A stretch of 64,000 bases of DNA from Chitinophagaceae bacterium (GCA_016710745.1 JADJVB010000010.1:1674001-1738000); one strand, 5' to 3'; counted from the first letter of the stretch, positions 50,591 to 60,468 are shown. Translations and numbers: made by a program. The notes: generated by a model from the letters alone, not told the origin.

Positions 50591-53500
50591 TTATTTTGGT
50601 GCGTTGGCGGGAGGAACCGGTTTGTTATTAATAGCACCCGGTAATTCCTGCGGCAAAGCAGGCGGCGTTTTATACCTTTGCTCAAGCTGCATAATCTGCA
50701 GCAGGAGTTGTTCTGCTGTAGATTTGTCACCACCTCTTCGGCCGTTTTCGTCAACCGGGTAGTCAAATTTTGCTGCCTTGTTTTCGTCCAGCGCAGCATA
50801 ATAACTTAGTTGCTGCTCCAGGTCCTTCTTCACACTTTTGGTTATTTTGTTGGCAAGTACCGTATCGCCGGCTATATAGCTCGACTGCAGCATCATGACA
50901 GAAATATAGTCGTGTTGCTGGCTTCTGCTTACCATACCATAAGGAAAATTCTCTTCGAGCATCATGTTGTCTACCTTATTCAACATTTTTTTCGCCTCTT
51001 CTTTTTTGTTATTTTGGGCCATGCCCATGGCCGCGGAGGCATAGGCCATGCGGATACTGTTTAAATGACGACGGTTTTCTTCATCAAAATAAACACCCGG
51101 TTTATCCGCGTTGCCCGATTTGAATTTTGTCATCATAACATTATACGACCAGTCTTCATTCACATCGGAGTTTTCAACCGGTACCAAACGATAGGTCATG
51201 CCATCCTGGCGAATGTATTTAGAAAAACCAAGGTCTCCCGCCTGCGACGATGTAAAATAAATAGGGCGCTTCCATTTATTGGCTGCAATGATATTTAAAA
51301 TAGCTGCGTCATTTTTAAATAGGGCACTTTTCGGAATATCAAATACTAGTTGCGACACCACACTGTCATTCGAATTAACCGTACCATTTTGACGAACTAC
51401 ATTTACATCAACAGGAACAGAAACTCTCTTCGAGGGAAATATATGTATAACACTTCCGTCTCTTCCCTGCTCAACCTTACTTGGATCATCACTGCCCGCA
51501 TAATCTTTCATCATTGAATACAGATCCATCGGCTGCGCGGGATCATTAACCAGCCCGGCTTTTTTCCTGTAATTATTCAGGTAGGTTGCATTGTTGCCAT
51601 ATAGCCCTTCGGGTGAATAAACAATATCGCGGGTTGCACCTTCTATCTGATCTGCCGTCCAGATCGGATCAATAGGATCACTTTGGTTTACTTTATAACG
51701 CAATTGATTGATATACCAATCGGTACCCATTAAGCTGGAATTGATCACCCGAATATCCGGTCTAACACCCTGTACTTCCTGCGCAAACCATAGTGGGTAA
51801 GTATCGTTATCTCCAAAAGTTATCAATACGGCATTGGGCGCACAGCTTTCGAGATAATCGGTAGCCAGGTCGATCGCCAGTTTTTTATTGCTCCTGTCAT
51901 GATCATCCCATTCCTGACTTGCCATGAGTACAGGCACGGCCAACAAACAAAGTGCACCGGCAATAAAGCCAGCGGTCATTCTATTTTTAATAAAACCGGC
52001 AATCATTTCTTTAACATAGAGTACCCCGATGCCGATCCAGATGGCGAAAGCATAAAAGGAACCTACAAAGGCATAGTCACGCTCACGCGGTTGATTACCT
52101 GCCTGGTTTAAATAAAATACGATGGCCAGGCCGGTAAAGAAGAAAAGTAATCCTACAATCAAAAAATCTTTTTTATCCCGCATTACCTGGAAAACCAGGC
52201 CTAGTAAACCCAATATCAATGGAAGCGCAAAAAGTTTATTATTGGCTTTGTTGTTTTTTAAAGAATCGGGCAGGCTATTCTGATCTCCCAACCGTGCATT
52301 ATCCCAAAATCCAATGCCGGTTTTCCAGTTGCCATCCCGCACATTGCCCATATAAACCCCTTGTATATCGTTTTGCTTGCCGGCAAAATTCCACATGAAA
52401 TAACGCATATACATCCAGCCCACCTGGTAGGCCATGGCAAACTGAATATTCTCCGACATGGTCGGGGCTCTTTCCCATTCACCAGTCTTTTGGTCTTTTC
52501 CTATTCCCATCCAGCTTGCATAGTAATCGGCATGCCCCTGGTCGTTACTCATATCCCACATACGTGGAAGCAGGTGCATATCGGCAGGCGCATATACGGT
52601 TTCTACCTTTCTTCCGTTTTTCTCATATTTACCGTTACTCTTAATATAGGTTTCAGTTATATTTTGCTCTTCGGGCTGGGCCGTAAAATCCTGACCATAT
52701 AAAATAGGCCAATCGCCATATTGCTCACGACTTAAATAACCGGCCAGGTTAACGGGGTTATCTACATTAAACATATCAACCGACGGATTGGCGTTAGAGC
52801 GTATCAACGTGGTGAAATAGGTTGAATAACCCAACAGCATGAACACAAAACTCCAAAGTCCTAATTTCAGAAAATTCCAGTCTTTTCTGGAAGCCACGCG
52901 TAATCCAAAGTAAACCAGGGCGGCAATGAATATAAAGCAGAAGGTAAAGCCCGAGAAATAAGGGAGTCCCAAATCGTTTACAAAGAAGATATCAAAATTG
53001 CCGGCCATTTTTATGGTCCATACTACAACAGCTTTTTGCACCAGGCCGGTAATAGCACAACCAATTAAAAACGCCCAAAAGGCACCCCATTTGGTCACTT
53101 TTTCGTAACGTTTAAAATAATAGATCATAACAATGGCCGGAATGGTTAACAGGTTCAACAGGTGAACGCCTATCGACAATCCCATCAGGTAAAAGATCAG
53201 GATGATCCAGCGGTCGGCTTTGGTAAATCTTCTCTTAACACCATCCTGTTGCTCGGCATCCACGTTCTGCTCCCATTTTAATATAGCCCAGAAAACAACG
53301 GCGGTAAAAAATGAAGACAAAGCGTATACTTCACCTTCAACAGCGCTGTACCAGAATGAATCAGAAAAAGTATAAGCCAGTGCACCAACGATACCGGCAG
53401 CCATGATACCGTATATTTTTTCGTTGTTAAGTTCCTGGCCGTCTTTCATAACCAGTTTACGGGCAAAATGGGTAATACTCCAAAACAGGAATAAAATGGT

Positions 53501-53758
53501 GAATCCACTGGCCAACGCACTCATCAGGTTAATACCAGTAGCTGCATGGGCTGCATCAAAGGGAACCATAAATAAACGACCTATCAACACAAATAAAGGG
53601 GCTCCGGGTGGATGCGGAATTTGCAGTTTGTATGCACTGGAAGCAAATTCGCCACAATCCCAAAGACTGCCCGAGGCTTCCATTGTCATTATATAAACGG
53701 CGCAAGCCACGATTAATACGATCCATCCGGTGATGTTGTTGATGCGTTTAAAGCTCAT
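50591..53758 (-). CDS. DUF2723 integral membrane protein (GT-C-like glycosyltransferase)
   Basis: This 1055-residue protein has about 12-14 membrane segments in the first 620 residues and a soluble C-terminal half. The opening loop SGSLWDCGEFASSAYKLQ and IPHPPGAPLFVLIGRL are the DUF2723 signatures. WDCGEF holds the acidic pair expected at a GT-C active site. It may transfer sugars from a lipid carrier to exported proteins, as in protein O-mannosyltransferases, but this is inferred from the fold. C-terminal repeats (residues 880-1055) look TPR-like. It is monocistronic. Confidence 0.9.
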   Translation of the reverse strand: MSFKRINNITGWIVLIVACAVYIMTMEASGSLWDCGEFASSAYKLQIPHPPGAPLFVLIGRLFMVPFDAAHAATGINLMSALASGFTILFLFWSITHFARKLVMKDGQELNNEKIYGIMAAGIVGALAYTFSDSFWYSAVEGEVYALSSFFTAVVFWAILKWEQNVDAEQQDGVKRRFTKADRWIILIFYLMGLSIGVHLLNLLTIPAIVMIYYFKRYEKVTKWGAFWAFLIGCAITGLVQKAVVVWTIKMAGNFDIFFVNDLGLPYFSGFTFCFIFIAALVYFGLRVASRKDWNFLKLGLWSFVFMLLGYSTYFTTLIRSNANPSVDMFNVDNPVNLAGYLSREQYGDWPILYGQDFTAQPEEQNITETYIKSNGKYEKNGRKVETVYAPADMHLLPRMWDMSNDQGHADYYASWMGIGKDQKTGEWERAPTMSENIQFAMAYQVGWMYMRYFMWNFAGKQNDIQGVYMGNVRDGNWKTGIGFWDNARLGDQNSLPDSLKNNKANNKLFALPLILGLLGLVFQVMRDKKDFLIVGLLFFFTGLAIVFYLNQAGNQPRERDYAFVGSFYAFAIWIGIGVLYVKEMIAGFIKNRMTAGFIAGALCLLAVPVLMASQEWDDHDRSNKKLAIDLATDYLESCAPNAVLITFGDNDTYPLWFAQEVQGVRPDIRVINSSLMGTDWYINQLRYKVNQSDPIDPIWTADQIEGATRDIVYSPEGLYGNNATYLNNYRKKAGLVNDPAQPMDLYSMMKDYAGSDDPSKVEQGRDGSVIHIFPSKRVSVPVDVNVVRQNGTVNSNDSVVSQLVFDIPKSALFKNDAAILNIIAANKWKRPIYFTSSQAGDLGFSKYIRQDGMTYRLVPVENSDVNEDWSYNVMMTKFKSGNADKPGVYFDEENRRHLNSIRMAYASAAMGMAQNNKKEEAKKMLNKVDNMMLEENFPYGMVSRSQQHDYISVMMLQSSYIAGDTVLANKITKSVKKDLEQQLSYYAALDENKAAKFDYPVDENGRRGGDKSTAEQLLLQIMQLEQRYKTPPALPQELPGAINNKPVPPANAPK

Positions 53759-54115
53759 AGTATAAATTAGGTTATATCCCGATACTTATCGGGAGGCAAA
53801 TATAAATTAGTTTATGGTTAGAAGTGGGCCATTTATGGATTTTTTTAGCCTCACCCTCCTTGTTACTCTCCGAAGCAGAGGGAGCGGCTTAGCAATAATG
53901 CCCAAACATTTTATCTCCCACATTCACATTATACCTACTTTTATCAAGAGTAGAAACAACATTTATTACTTCTGTCATCTTTATTTTTTATTAAGATCAA
54001 TTATGCAAACAACATTTTGTAATAAAATACCCTTCGCTTCCGTCTTCGCGATTTCCTCCTCCTTTGGAGTTCCGGCAAAGGAAAGAACGAAGTTCAGCGG
54101 AGGCCTCTTTGCCTC
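53759..54115. other. 357-bp intergenic region between DUF2723 and EamA genes
   Basis: It contains the palindrome TCCCGATACTTATCGGGA at 53777-53794 and otherwise AT-rich sequence with no frame I would call a gene. No clear promoter or terminator for either flanking gene is visible. Confidence 0.6.
53777..53794. repeat. Palindrome TCCCGATACTTATCGGGA
   Basis: Two 8-bp arms with a 2-base centre, the same core as the array palindromes. It lies just upstream of the DUF2723 start (53758), so it would be in or near that gene's leader. Confidence 0.78.
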
Positions 54116-55018
54116 ATGAAAAAAGCCCTGATACAACTGCACATAGCTGTTTTTTTAGCGGGCTTTACTGCCATTCTGGGTAAATTAATAACCTTGAATG
54201 AAGGATTGCTGGTTTGGTTCCGGCTTTTAATTACGGTGTTAACATTGGGGGGGATCCTGTTGTACAGAAAGCAACTCTTGCGGATTTCGGTCAAAGAGCT
54301 GCTGAAAATTTTCGGTGTGGGTGTTATCGTAGCGATCCATTGGGTTACTTTTTATGGAAGTGTTAAGTATGCCAATGTTTCGGTGGCCCTGGTTTGCTTT
54401 AGTGCGACGGGTTTTTTCACGGCTTTTTTTGAGCCCATGATACTAAAAAGGCGAATTTCTTTAATTGAAGTTGGGTTGGGAATAATAGCCATCTCGGGCA
54501 TTTACATCATTTTTGATTTTCATCCACAATATAAAGTGGGTATTATTTTTGGCATCATTTCGGCGGTTGGAAGCTCGCTGTTTCCGATTTATAATAAGAA
54601 ACTGTTGCTCCGGTATTCTCCTAAAATACTCACGTTGTACGAGCTGGGCGGTGGATTGCTTGCATTAACGGTGCTGGTACCGTTTTACCTGATACTTTTT
54701 CCGGCCACTTATTATATGCCTACAGCCACCGATTGGCTATGGTTGCTGGTTTTGGCCTGGCTTTGTACGGTATTGAGTTTCGAACTGCAATTACATGCGT
54801 TAACGAAAATATCGGCTTTCACTGCCAACCTAACCTATAACCTGGAACCGGTTTACGGCATCATCCTGGCTTTTATTTTTTTTAAGGAAAATGAAAACCT
54901 GCACCGTCAGTTTTATATAGGGGTGTTACTGATCTTGCTTGCGGTAGCCTTGCAGATGCTGCGTATTTATAAGGAACAGCGCAAGTTGAAAATGGTAAAA
55001 ACGGGTATTCTGAACTAG
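54116..55018 (+). CDS. EamA-type drug/metabolite transporter
   Basis: This 300-residue protein has ten predicted membrane segments in two EamA halves. The first half opens LIQLHIAVFLAGFTAILGKL, with LIVWFRLLI-like TM2 sequence LLVWFRLLITVLTLGG. The second half includes GIISAVGSSLFPIYNKKLLL and AFTANLTYNLEPVYGIILAF, a typical second-half EamA motif. It is an inner-membrane exporter or exchanger of unknown substrate. It overlaps the convergent osmC by 4 bp. Confidence 0.9.
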   Translation: MKKALIQLHIAVFLAGFTAILGKLITLNEGLLVWFRLLITVLTLGGILLYRKQLLRISVKELLKIFGVGVIVAIHWVTFYGSVKYANVSVALVCFSATGFFTAFFEPMILKRRISLIEVGLGIIAISGIYIIFDFHPQYKVGIIFGIISAVGSSLFPIYNKKLLLRYSPKILTLYELGGGLLALTVLVPFYLILFPATYYMPTATDWLWLLVLAWLCTVLSFELQLHALTKISAFTANLTYNLEPVYGIILAFIFFKENENLHRQFYIGVLLILLAVALQMLRIYKEQRKLKMVKTGILN

Positions 55019-55434
55019 GGTAAATAAACGATCTCGGTTTTCAGGTCTGCAAAAGCCCTGAACATGGCACTTACACCACAATATTTTTCTTGAGATAAAT
55101 TAACTGCTTTTTCCACTTTAGATTGATCGGCTTCTGCAACTTTTATTTTATAAGTTAATTTTACCTGGTTATATATCATAGGATGTTCTTCAGTTAAGCC
55201 GGCAACCACATCCATGCTGAAGTCGGTGAATGCCACCTTCATTTTAGCTAATACGGAAACCACGTCCATGCCGGTGCATCCTGCTAACGAAGCCAGCATG
55301 AGTTGTTTTGGACTGGCCCCGCTATCGTCACCGCCGCCTTTAACCGTAGTGTCCATTACTATGTCATGACCGTTAATATTTGCAGTAAAAGCCATGTTTT
55401 TATTAAATACTGTTGAAACTGAATGACTTGCCAT
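55015..55434 (-). CDS. OsmC family protein
   Basis: This 139-residue protein shows the OsmC peroxidase-like fold: GASPKQLMLASLAGCTGMDV contains the first conserved Cys, and LSQEKYCGVSAMF the second. The Cys pair reduces organic hydroperoxides in this family. It has one EamA-type transporter gene convergent to it; the relation is positional only. Confidence 0.93.
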   Translation of the reverse strand: MASHSVSTVFNKNMAFTANINGHDIVMDTTVKGGGDDSGASPKQLMLASLAGCTGMDVVSVLAKMKVAFTDFSMDVVAGLTEEHPMIYNQVKLTYKIKVAEADQSKVEKAVNLSQEKYCGVSAMFRAFADLKTEIVYLP

Positions 55435-55618
55435 AATTGTTGGGATTTACAGAAATGTAGAAATTAGTAGATGCAATGTTAGGTCCTGCGCACCAATTTT
55501 GGGCCATTTTTGCAGTTAAAATTGTCTGTTATACACAGTTTACCTAAAAATGTGGGTAGAAATCAATAAAAAATCAAAATTTCTTAACTTTCAAACATGG
55601 GTTATAAGTTTTTAACCT

Positions 55619-55626
55619 TACCTTTG
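55619..55626 (+). promoter_or_regulatory. Putative -7 element TACCTTTG for the rpmB-rpmG-DUF4295-ftsY operon
   Basis: TTACCTTTGCCGTCC lies 20 bp before the rpmB ATG and is identical over 15 bases to the rplU box. A -33 TTG is not clear. Confidence 0.55.
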
Positions 55627-55645
55627 CCGTCCAAAAATAAGCACT

Positions 55646-55882
55646 ATGGCCAGAGTATGTCAGGTAACAGGAAAGAAGCCAATCACAGGTAACAAGGTTT
55701 CTCACTCAAATATTAAAACGAAGCGCAGGTTTTTACCAAACCTGCAGAAAAAGCGTTATTTCCTTGCAGAAGAAGATAAGTGGGTTACACTTAAAGTATC
55801 TACTGAAGCAATCAGAACGATCAATAAAAACGGATTGTTTGCGGTGGTTAAGAAGTTACGTGCTGCAGGCGAGAAGATCTAA
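55646..55882 (+). CDS. rpmB: 50S ribosomal protein L28
   Basis: This 78-residue protein starts MARVCQVTGKKPITGNKVSH and ends with LFAVVKKLRAAGEKI, an L28 of normal size. It heads an rpmB-rpmG-DUF4295-ftsY cluster typical of Bacteroidota. Confidence 0.97.
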   Translation: MARVCQVTGKKPITGNKVSHSNIKTKRRFLPNLQKKRYFLAEEDKWVTLKVSTEAIRTINKNGLFAVVKKLRAAGEKI

Positions 55883-55956
55883 TGCATTGGATTTCGTCGC
55901 AGCAGGCGACCTGCACAGACCGAATTAGAAATATACATAATTATAAATAAATAAAA

Positions 55957-56139
55957 ATGGCAAAGAAAGGTAACAGGGTACAGGTTATACTGGAGTGTAC
56001 CGAGCACAAAACAAGTGGTTTGGCCGGCACAAGTCGGTATATCACAACCAAAAACAAAAAGAACACACCGGAGCGGTTAGAGTTGAAGAAACTTAACCCG
56101 ATCATGAAAAAGGTAACGGTTCATAAAGAAATCAAATAA
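55957..56139 (+). CDS. rpmG: 50S ribosomal protein L33
   Basis: This 60-residue protein starts MAKKGNRVQVILECTEHKTS and has RYITTKNKKNTPERLELKK. The zinc CxxC pairs of some L33 forms are absent. It is the second gene of the cluster. Confidence 0.97.
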   Translation: MAKKGNRVQVILECTEHKTSGLAGTSRYITTKNKKNTPERLELKKLNPIMKKVTVHKEIK

Positions 56140-56212
56140 ATTAATCAGCCAGATTGCAGATCGGTAAACGTATTTGCGACGGCATATTATCACTTTAGTA
56201 AATTAAGCAACA

Positions 56213-56383
56213 ATGGCAAAAGCAGCTAAAACCGCGATAAAAACCAAAGACCAGAAAGCAGCAGCAGATGCAAAAAACTGGACAAAAGTTATTCGTACAT
56301 TACGTAGCCCTAAAACAGGTGCATATACTTTTAAGGAAGCTATCGTACACAAAGACAAAATCAAAGATCACTTAGCCAGCTAA
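56213..56383 (+). CDS. DUF4295 small ribosome-associated-type protein
   Basis: This 56-residue basic protein starts MAKAAKTAIKTKDQKAAADA and has VIRTLRSPKTGAYTFKEAIV. Short proteins of this sequence type (DUF4295) lie directly after rpmB and rpmG in many Bacteroidota and are assumed to be ribosome-associated. Position here, 73 bp after rpmG, agrees. Confidence 0.88.
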   Translation: MAKAAKTAIKTKDQKAAADAKNWTKVIRTLRSPKTGAYTFKEAIVHKDKIKDHLAS

Positions 56384-56410
56384 GTTTTCAGGTATTGATA
56401 TATTATGTGA

Positions 56411-56444
56411 AGCTTCCCGATACATCGGGAGGCTTTGTTTTTTT
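56411..56444 (+). terminator. Terminator after DUF4295 (TCCCGAT/ATCGGGA core)
   Basis: An 11-bp stem AGCTTCCCGAT/ATCGGGAGGCT (one G-T pair) and a T-rich tail lie 27 bp past the DUF4295 stop. It may partly uncouple ftsY from the ribosomal genes. Confidence 0.75.
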
Positions 56445-56528
56445 GGAGATAAGGTGGAAGCGGCTGGCAATTAGCAAGTATCCGGCATCCAGCATCCAGC
56501 ATCCAGTATCAACCATCAATCATCAACC

Positions 56529-57500
56529 ATGGGACTTTTCGACAAATTATTTGGTAAAAAACAGCAGCAGGAAACACTTAACCAGGGATTGGAAAAAACC
56601 CGGGAAGGATTTTTTAGCAAAATAACCAAAGCCATAGCCGGAAAAAGTACAGTAGACGAAGAAGTACTGGACGACCTGGAAAATGCGCTGGTAAGTGCCG
56701 ATGTAGGTATCGATACCACCGTGAAAATTATTGAGCAGATTGAAAAACGGGTGGCTAAAGACAAATACCTTAATACCTCGGAGCTAAATAAGATCCTGAA
56801 AGAAGAAATTCAAAATATATTGGTGGCCGCGCCACAGGATACCAGTTACGAAAATTACGAATTACCTGCCGGACATAAACCGCATATCATTTTAATGGTC
56901 GGTGTGAATGGCGTGGGTAAAACCACCACCATTGGCAAACTGGCGCACAATTTTAAACTGGCCGGTAAATCGGTTTTGTTGGGAGCTGCCGATACATTTC
57001 GGGCAGCAGCAGTAGACCAGCTAACCATCTGGAGCGAAAGAGCCGGCGTGCCTATTGTAAAAAAAGATATGGGCAGCGATCCGGCGGCAGTTGCTTTTGA
57101 TACGGTTAACAGCGGCGTTGCAAAAGATGTGGATGTGATCCTGATCGATACCGCAGGCCGTTTACATAACAAAGCTCATTTAATGGATGAGCTTACCAAG
57201 ATCAAAAGAGTGATACAAAAAGTTGTTCCGGAAGCACCGCATGAAGTAATACTGGTATTGGATGGCAGCACCGGGCAAAATGCCCTGGAGCAGGCCAAAC
57301 ATTTTACGGCAGCCACCGACGTTACCGCGCTGGCCATTACCAAATTAGACGGAACAGCAAAAGGTGGTGTGGTTTTAGCGATTGCCAATCAATTTAAAAT
57401 ACCGGTGAAATTTATAGGCGTGGGCGAACAGGCGCAAGACCTCCTGGTTTTCGATAAACAGGATTTTGTTGACGGGCTTTTCAATGTTCAAAACAGCTAG
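56529..57500 (+). CDS. ftsY: Signal recognition particle receptor FtsY
   Basis: This 323-residue GTPase has an NG domain: helical N domain EEVLDDLENALVSADVGIDT, G1 GVNGVGKTTTIGKLA, ADTFRAAAVDQL, VDVILIDTAGRLH, the NKXD-equivalent TKLDGTAKGG and GVGEQAQDLLVF. No acidic A domain is present, as in many Bacteroidota. It docks ribosome-nascent-chain complexes to the membrane. The short direct repeats at 56480-56527 just before it (CATCCAG and ATCAACC types) show no other feature. Confidence 0.97.
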   Translation: MGLFDKLFGKKQQQETLNQGLEKTREGFFSKITKAIAGKSTVDEEVLDDLENALVSADVGIDTTVKIIEQIEKRVAKDKYLNTSELNKILKEEIQNILVAAPQDTSYENYELPAGHKPHIILMVGVNGVGKTTTIGKLAHNFKLAGKSVLLGAADTFRAAAVDQLTIWSERAGVPIVKKDMGSDPAAVAFDTVNSGVAKDVDVILIDTAGRLHNKAHLMDELTKIKRVIQKVVPEAPHEVILVLDGSTGQNALEQAKHFTAATDVTALAITKLDGTAKGGVVLAIANQFKIPVKFIGVGEQAQDLLVFDKQDFVDGLFNVQNS

Positions 57501-57535
57501 CCACCCCATATGCGCAAAATATTTTCATAAGAAAA

Positions 57536-57555
57536 GCCCCTGTAGAAACAGGGGC
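57536..57555 (-). terminator. Hairpin GCCCCTGT/ACAGGGGC, terminator-like on the minus strand
   Basis: An 8-bp stem with a 4-base loop is followed on the minus strand by TTTTC. It may be a second terminator for the barrel gene; on the plus strand it precedes a short leader-like frame. Confidence 0.5.
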
Positions 57556-57577
57556 CGGTTACCAAAACTAACTGCTT

Positions 57578-57646
57578 ATGAGAAAATTTTTATTATCTAA
57601 TTTCTTCCATACAAATATCCAAAGTTTTACTGAGTGTTTCTGTTAA
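57578..57646 (+). CDS. Possible 22-residue leader-type peptide (low confidence)
   Basis: The ATG is 23 bp past the hairpin at 57536-57555 and encodes MRKFLLSNFFHTNIQSFTEC, then FC and a stop. It is short enough to be chance. Its only support is the spacing to a stable hairpin and the unannotated gap. Confidence 0.2.
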   Translation: MRKFLLSNFFHTNIQSFTECFC

Positions 57647-57724
57647 GAAAATATAAAACCCAGTTAAAGTGGCGTTAAAACGAATTCCTGGTGCAGCAGT
57701 TCATTACAAAAGCATGACAGAAAA

Positions 57725-57750
57725 AGCCGCTCTGTTTTTCAAAAGCGGCT
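57725..57750 (-). terminator. Terminator after the TonB-dependent receptor-like gene
   Basis: A 7-bp stem AGCCGCT/AGCGGCT with a T5 tail on the minus strand starts 24 bp past the stop at 57774. Confidence 0.75.
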
Positions 57751-57773
57751 ATAAATGATTCGTAACTAATTAT

Positions 57774-60263
57774 TTAATTTCCACCGCCGCCCATTCCACC
57801 ACTGGATTGTGTACGTTTATTTTCTTCCTCGATAGAGGTTTTACGTTGCCTCGAAGCTTTAACCTGTGCATTACCAAACCGGTAACTGAAGTTAAGTTTT
57901 AACTGGCGGCTTTCCCAACGGCCACTGGCTTCGCTTAATTGTCCGGTAAAATCTGAGGTACCCTTCCATTTCATCAAACGGAAAATATCGCTCACCGACG
58001 CCTTCAACATACCTTTTCCTTTTAAAATATTTTTTTGCAGGCCGCCATCGATGCTATACATGGCAATGCTTTTGAAGGTTCCCTGCCAGATGGTTGGGGA
58101 TGCGTAGAACCCGCTCAGCTCGGCCCTAAATCCTTTACCCAGGTTAAAACTGTTTTGCATATAAAAGCTCAAAGCAAATACATCCAGGTTTACATTTCTG
58201 TCGCCCCCGCCAAAATTGGCTTTATACTTTGAATAATATGAATTCAGGTTTACGAAGAAACTATACCACTTATACTGATATGGGTAGCTGATATTCAGGC
58301 TGATGATGTCCTGTGTTGCCAGATTCTTTTTCGTCAGGAAACTTTTCGATCCTTCTGTTGTATCGGGCAACTGGGTAAAGATATCTTTTACGTGGCTGTA
58401 ATTTAGTTGTGTATTTAATTTGTATTTGTAAGTGTGTGTAAAACCAAAACTGTTGGTGTATTGTGGCCTCAGGTTGGTATTACCTTTCATAAACGTATAG
58501 TCATTCAACTTAAATTCAAACGGGTTCAGGTCCTGGTAAGCTGGTCTGTCGATGCGCCGGCTGTAGGTGATTCCAAACTGGCTCATCGGATTTTTGTTAA
58601 AAGTGATGGCAGCGCTCGGAAATACATCGGTATAATTGCGATGTATCGATGAGTCGTAGTTAACATAGGCGCTTAGATCGCTGTTGTATTGTAGCCCCGT
58701 AGAACGTCCATCAGACACGGTATTTTCAACACGCACACCAATTTGTATCATAAATCCTTTAAATGCCCGGTTATAATTTACAAAAGCGGCATTAATATTT
58801 TCCTTGTACGCAAACCGGTTGCTTTTGTCTTTGTCATAGTCTTCCACGCTGCCATTTACATTATATCGTTTGAAATCATTGTCGGTGTTTACAAAACCAA
58901 CTTTGGCTCCAAATCCCAATCTGCCTTTATAAAAATTCCGCTCGTAATCTGCCTTAAACGACAGGATATCGATATCTGTTGGCGAGATCATCCGGTATAC
59001 ATTGCTGAATAATTTTACGTTACCCGACGGATTATAATAGTCATTTGGCTGAAACTGGTCGCTGCGGATCTTAAAATTGCCATAGTCGGCATCAATATTC
59101 AATTCGGAACCGCCGGTAACGGCATACCGGTAATTCAGGTTCGCATTTATATTGTCGCGTTTCGATTCATTATTGCCTGTCGCCCGCAGTATCCTCACAA
59201 CGGTGTTTGTTGGTTTGTAGATGATATCCATCGGCCCCTCGGTTTCCGCGATGTTTTCAGAGCTGTTACCATTGACCAGGAACCCCACTGTACTTTTTTT
59301 ATTAATGAAGAAATCGGCGCCGGCCTTGTAGTTATGGCCGTATTTATTTCGGTTCAGTATCCGCTGGTTCTTAGTTTGATCAAAAATACTGTCGCCCTGT
59401 TCCCGGTAAAATTTAATATTCATTTCGTTGATGCCCGAATTGAAATTGTAATTTCCAAAAACATTCATCCTTTTGTTCCGGTGATTGAGTGCCAGACCGG
59501 CATTGTATTTACCATAAATACCAATGTTATAACCGGTATTTACACTGCCATTCGTGCCAATCGTTTTATCCCGCTTTAATTTGATATTGATGATACCGGC
59601 ATTACCTGCTGCTTCGTATTTGGCCGATGGATTGGTGATCAGTTCAATGGATTCAATTTGCGTCGATTGCAGCGATTTAAGATAACTGGCCAGATCGGCG
59701 CCCGACAACGGAGTTGGTTTTCCATCGATATACACCTGAACACCGTTTTTTCCGGCGAGGCTCAGGTTATCATCCTTGTCAACCATTACACCCGGAGATT
59801 TGCGCAACAACTCCAATGCATCATTGCCCACCGCATTGATTGTGCCTTCCACATTTAAAATAGTTTTATCTGCTTTTACCTCCACGATTGGTTTTCTGGT
59901 GGTTACCACAACAGCTTCCAGGCTTTTTGGCATGGGTTGCAACTGAATTTCGGGAGCAACGGAATTTTGGTTTTCTTTTACTTCAAAAACGGCAGCGTCT
60001 GGTTTTTTCATATTCATTACGCTGGTGCTTACAAAATATCGGCCGGGTTTTACCTGTAAAAGTTCATAATTGCCTTTGTCATTGGTAACGGCCGTTTTTA
60101 CAAGTGCGGAGTCTTTAGCGGATTGCAGCATAACGGTGGCCGCCGAAATAGCCTTTCCATTGTTGTCTTTAATTTGACCGGTAATTTTTGAAAAATTTTG
60201 AGCGCTGGCACCAAGCGCAGTCAATAGGCTTATGGCTGCAATGAGCAGTAATTTTTGTTTCAT
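57774..60263 (-). CDS. TonB-dependent receptor-like outer-membrane beta-barrel protein
   Basis: This 829-residue protein has a signal peptide (MKQKLLLIAAISLLTALGAS). Next comes a carboxypeptidase-regulatory-like domain (about 27-105: GQIKDNNGKAISAATVML, GNYELLQVKPGRYF). A TonB plug-type segment follows (ALELLRKSPGVMVDKDDNLS, then VQVYIDGKPTPLSGADLASY). The rest is an outer-membrane barrel of the OMP_b-brl_3 type, ending in a flexible GGMGGGGN tail. It resembles PEGA-type/SusC-like receptors without a SusD partner nearby. Substrate unknown; it may import a metal chelate or peptide. Confidence 0.92.
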   Translation of the reverse strand: MKQKLLLIAAISLLTALGASAQNFSKITGQIKDNNGKAISAATVMLQSAKDSALVKTAVTNDKGNYELLQVKPGRYFVSTSVMNMKKPDAAVFEVKENQNSVAPEIQLQPMPKSLEAVVVTTRKPIVEVKADKTILNVEGTINAVGNDALELLRKSPGVMVDKDDNLSLAGKNGVQVYIDGKPTPLSGADLASYLKSLQSTQIESIELITNPSAKYEAAGNAGIINIKLKRDKTIGTNGSVNTGYNIGIYGKYNAGLALNHRNKRMNVFGNYNFNSGINEMNIKFYREQGDSIFDQTKNQRILNRNKYGHNYKAGADFFINKKSTVGFLVNGNSSENIAETEGPMDIIYKPTNTVVRILRATGNNESKRDNINANLNYRYAVTGGSELNIDADYGNFKIRSDQFQPNDYYNPSGNVKLFSNVYRMISPTDIDILSFKADYERNFYKGRLGFGAKVGFVNTDNDFKRYNVNGSVEDYDKDKSNRFAYKENINAAFVNYNRAFKGFMIQIGVRVENTVSDGRSTGLQYNSDLSAYVNYDSSIHRNYTDVFPSAAITFNKNPMSQFGITYSRRIDRPAYQDLNPFEFKLNDYTFMKGNTNLRPQYTNSFGFTHTYKYKLNTQLNYSHVKDIFTQLPDTTEGSKSFLTKKNLATQDIISLNISYPYQYKWYSFFVNLNSYYSKYKANFGGGDRNVNLDVFALSFYMQNSFNLGKGFRAELSGFYASPTIWQGTFKSIAMYSIDGGLQKNILKGKGMLKASVSDIFRLMKWKGTSDFTGQLSEASGRWESRQLKLNFSYRFGNAQVKASRQRKTSIEEENKRTQSSGGMGGGGN

Positions 60264-60460
60264 GGCTGTAGTTTGTTTCTGTTTGCTAATACTTTATACG
60301 AAATTAGTTAAGCTTGATTGTAATGGATATATCACATTTTATGAACGCTGTTTTAACAGGATAAATGGTATTACCCGGCTTAACAGACGATTTAATTAAA
60401 AGTTTATTTTAAATCAAAACGTTTTACCCAAAATTCAATCTGCTCTGCAGCGGAAAGGCT

Positions 60461-60468
60461 TAACTTTG
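60461..60468 (+). promoter_or_regulatory. Putative -7 element TAACTTTG for rimO
   Basis: A TAnnTTTG match followed by CCGGC lies 12 bp before the rimO ATG at 60481. No -33 TTG is seen. Confidence 0.4.

Noticed and set aside
53814..54119. A 101-codon plus-strand frame upstream of the EamA gene
   Set aside because: Its composition is not protein-like (it reads across a low-complexity leader) and it overlaps the EamA start.
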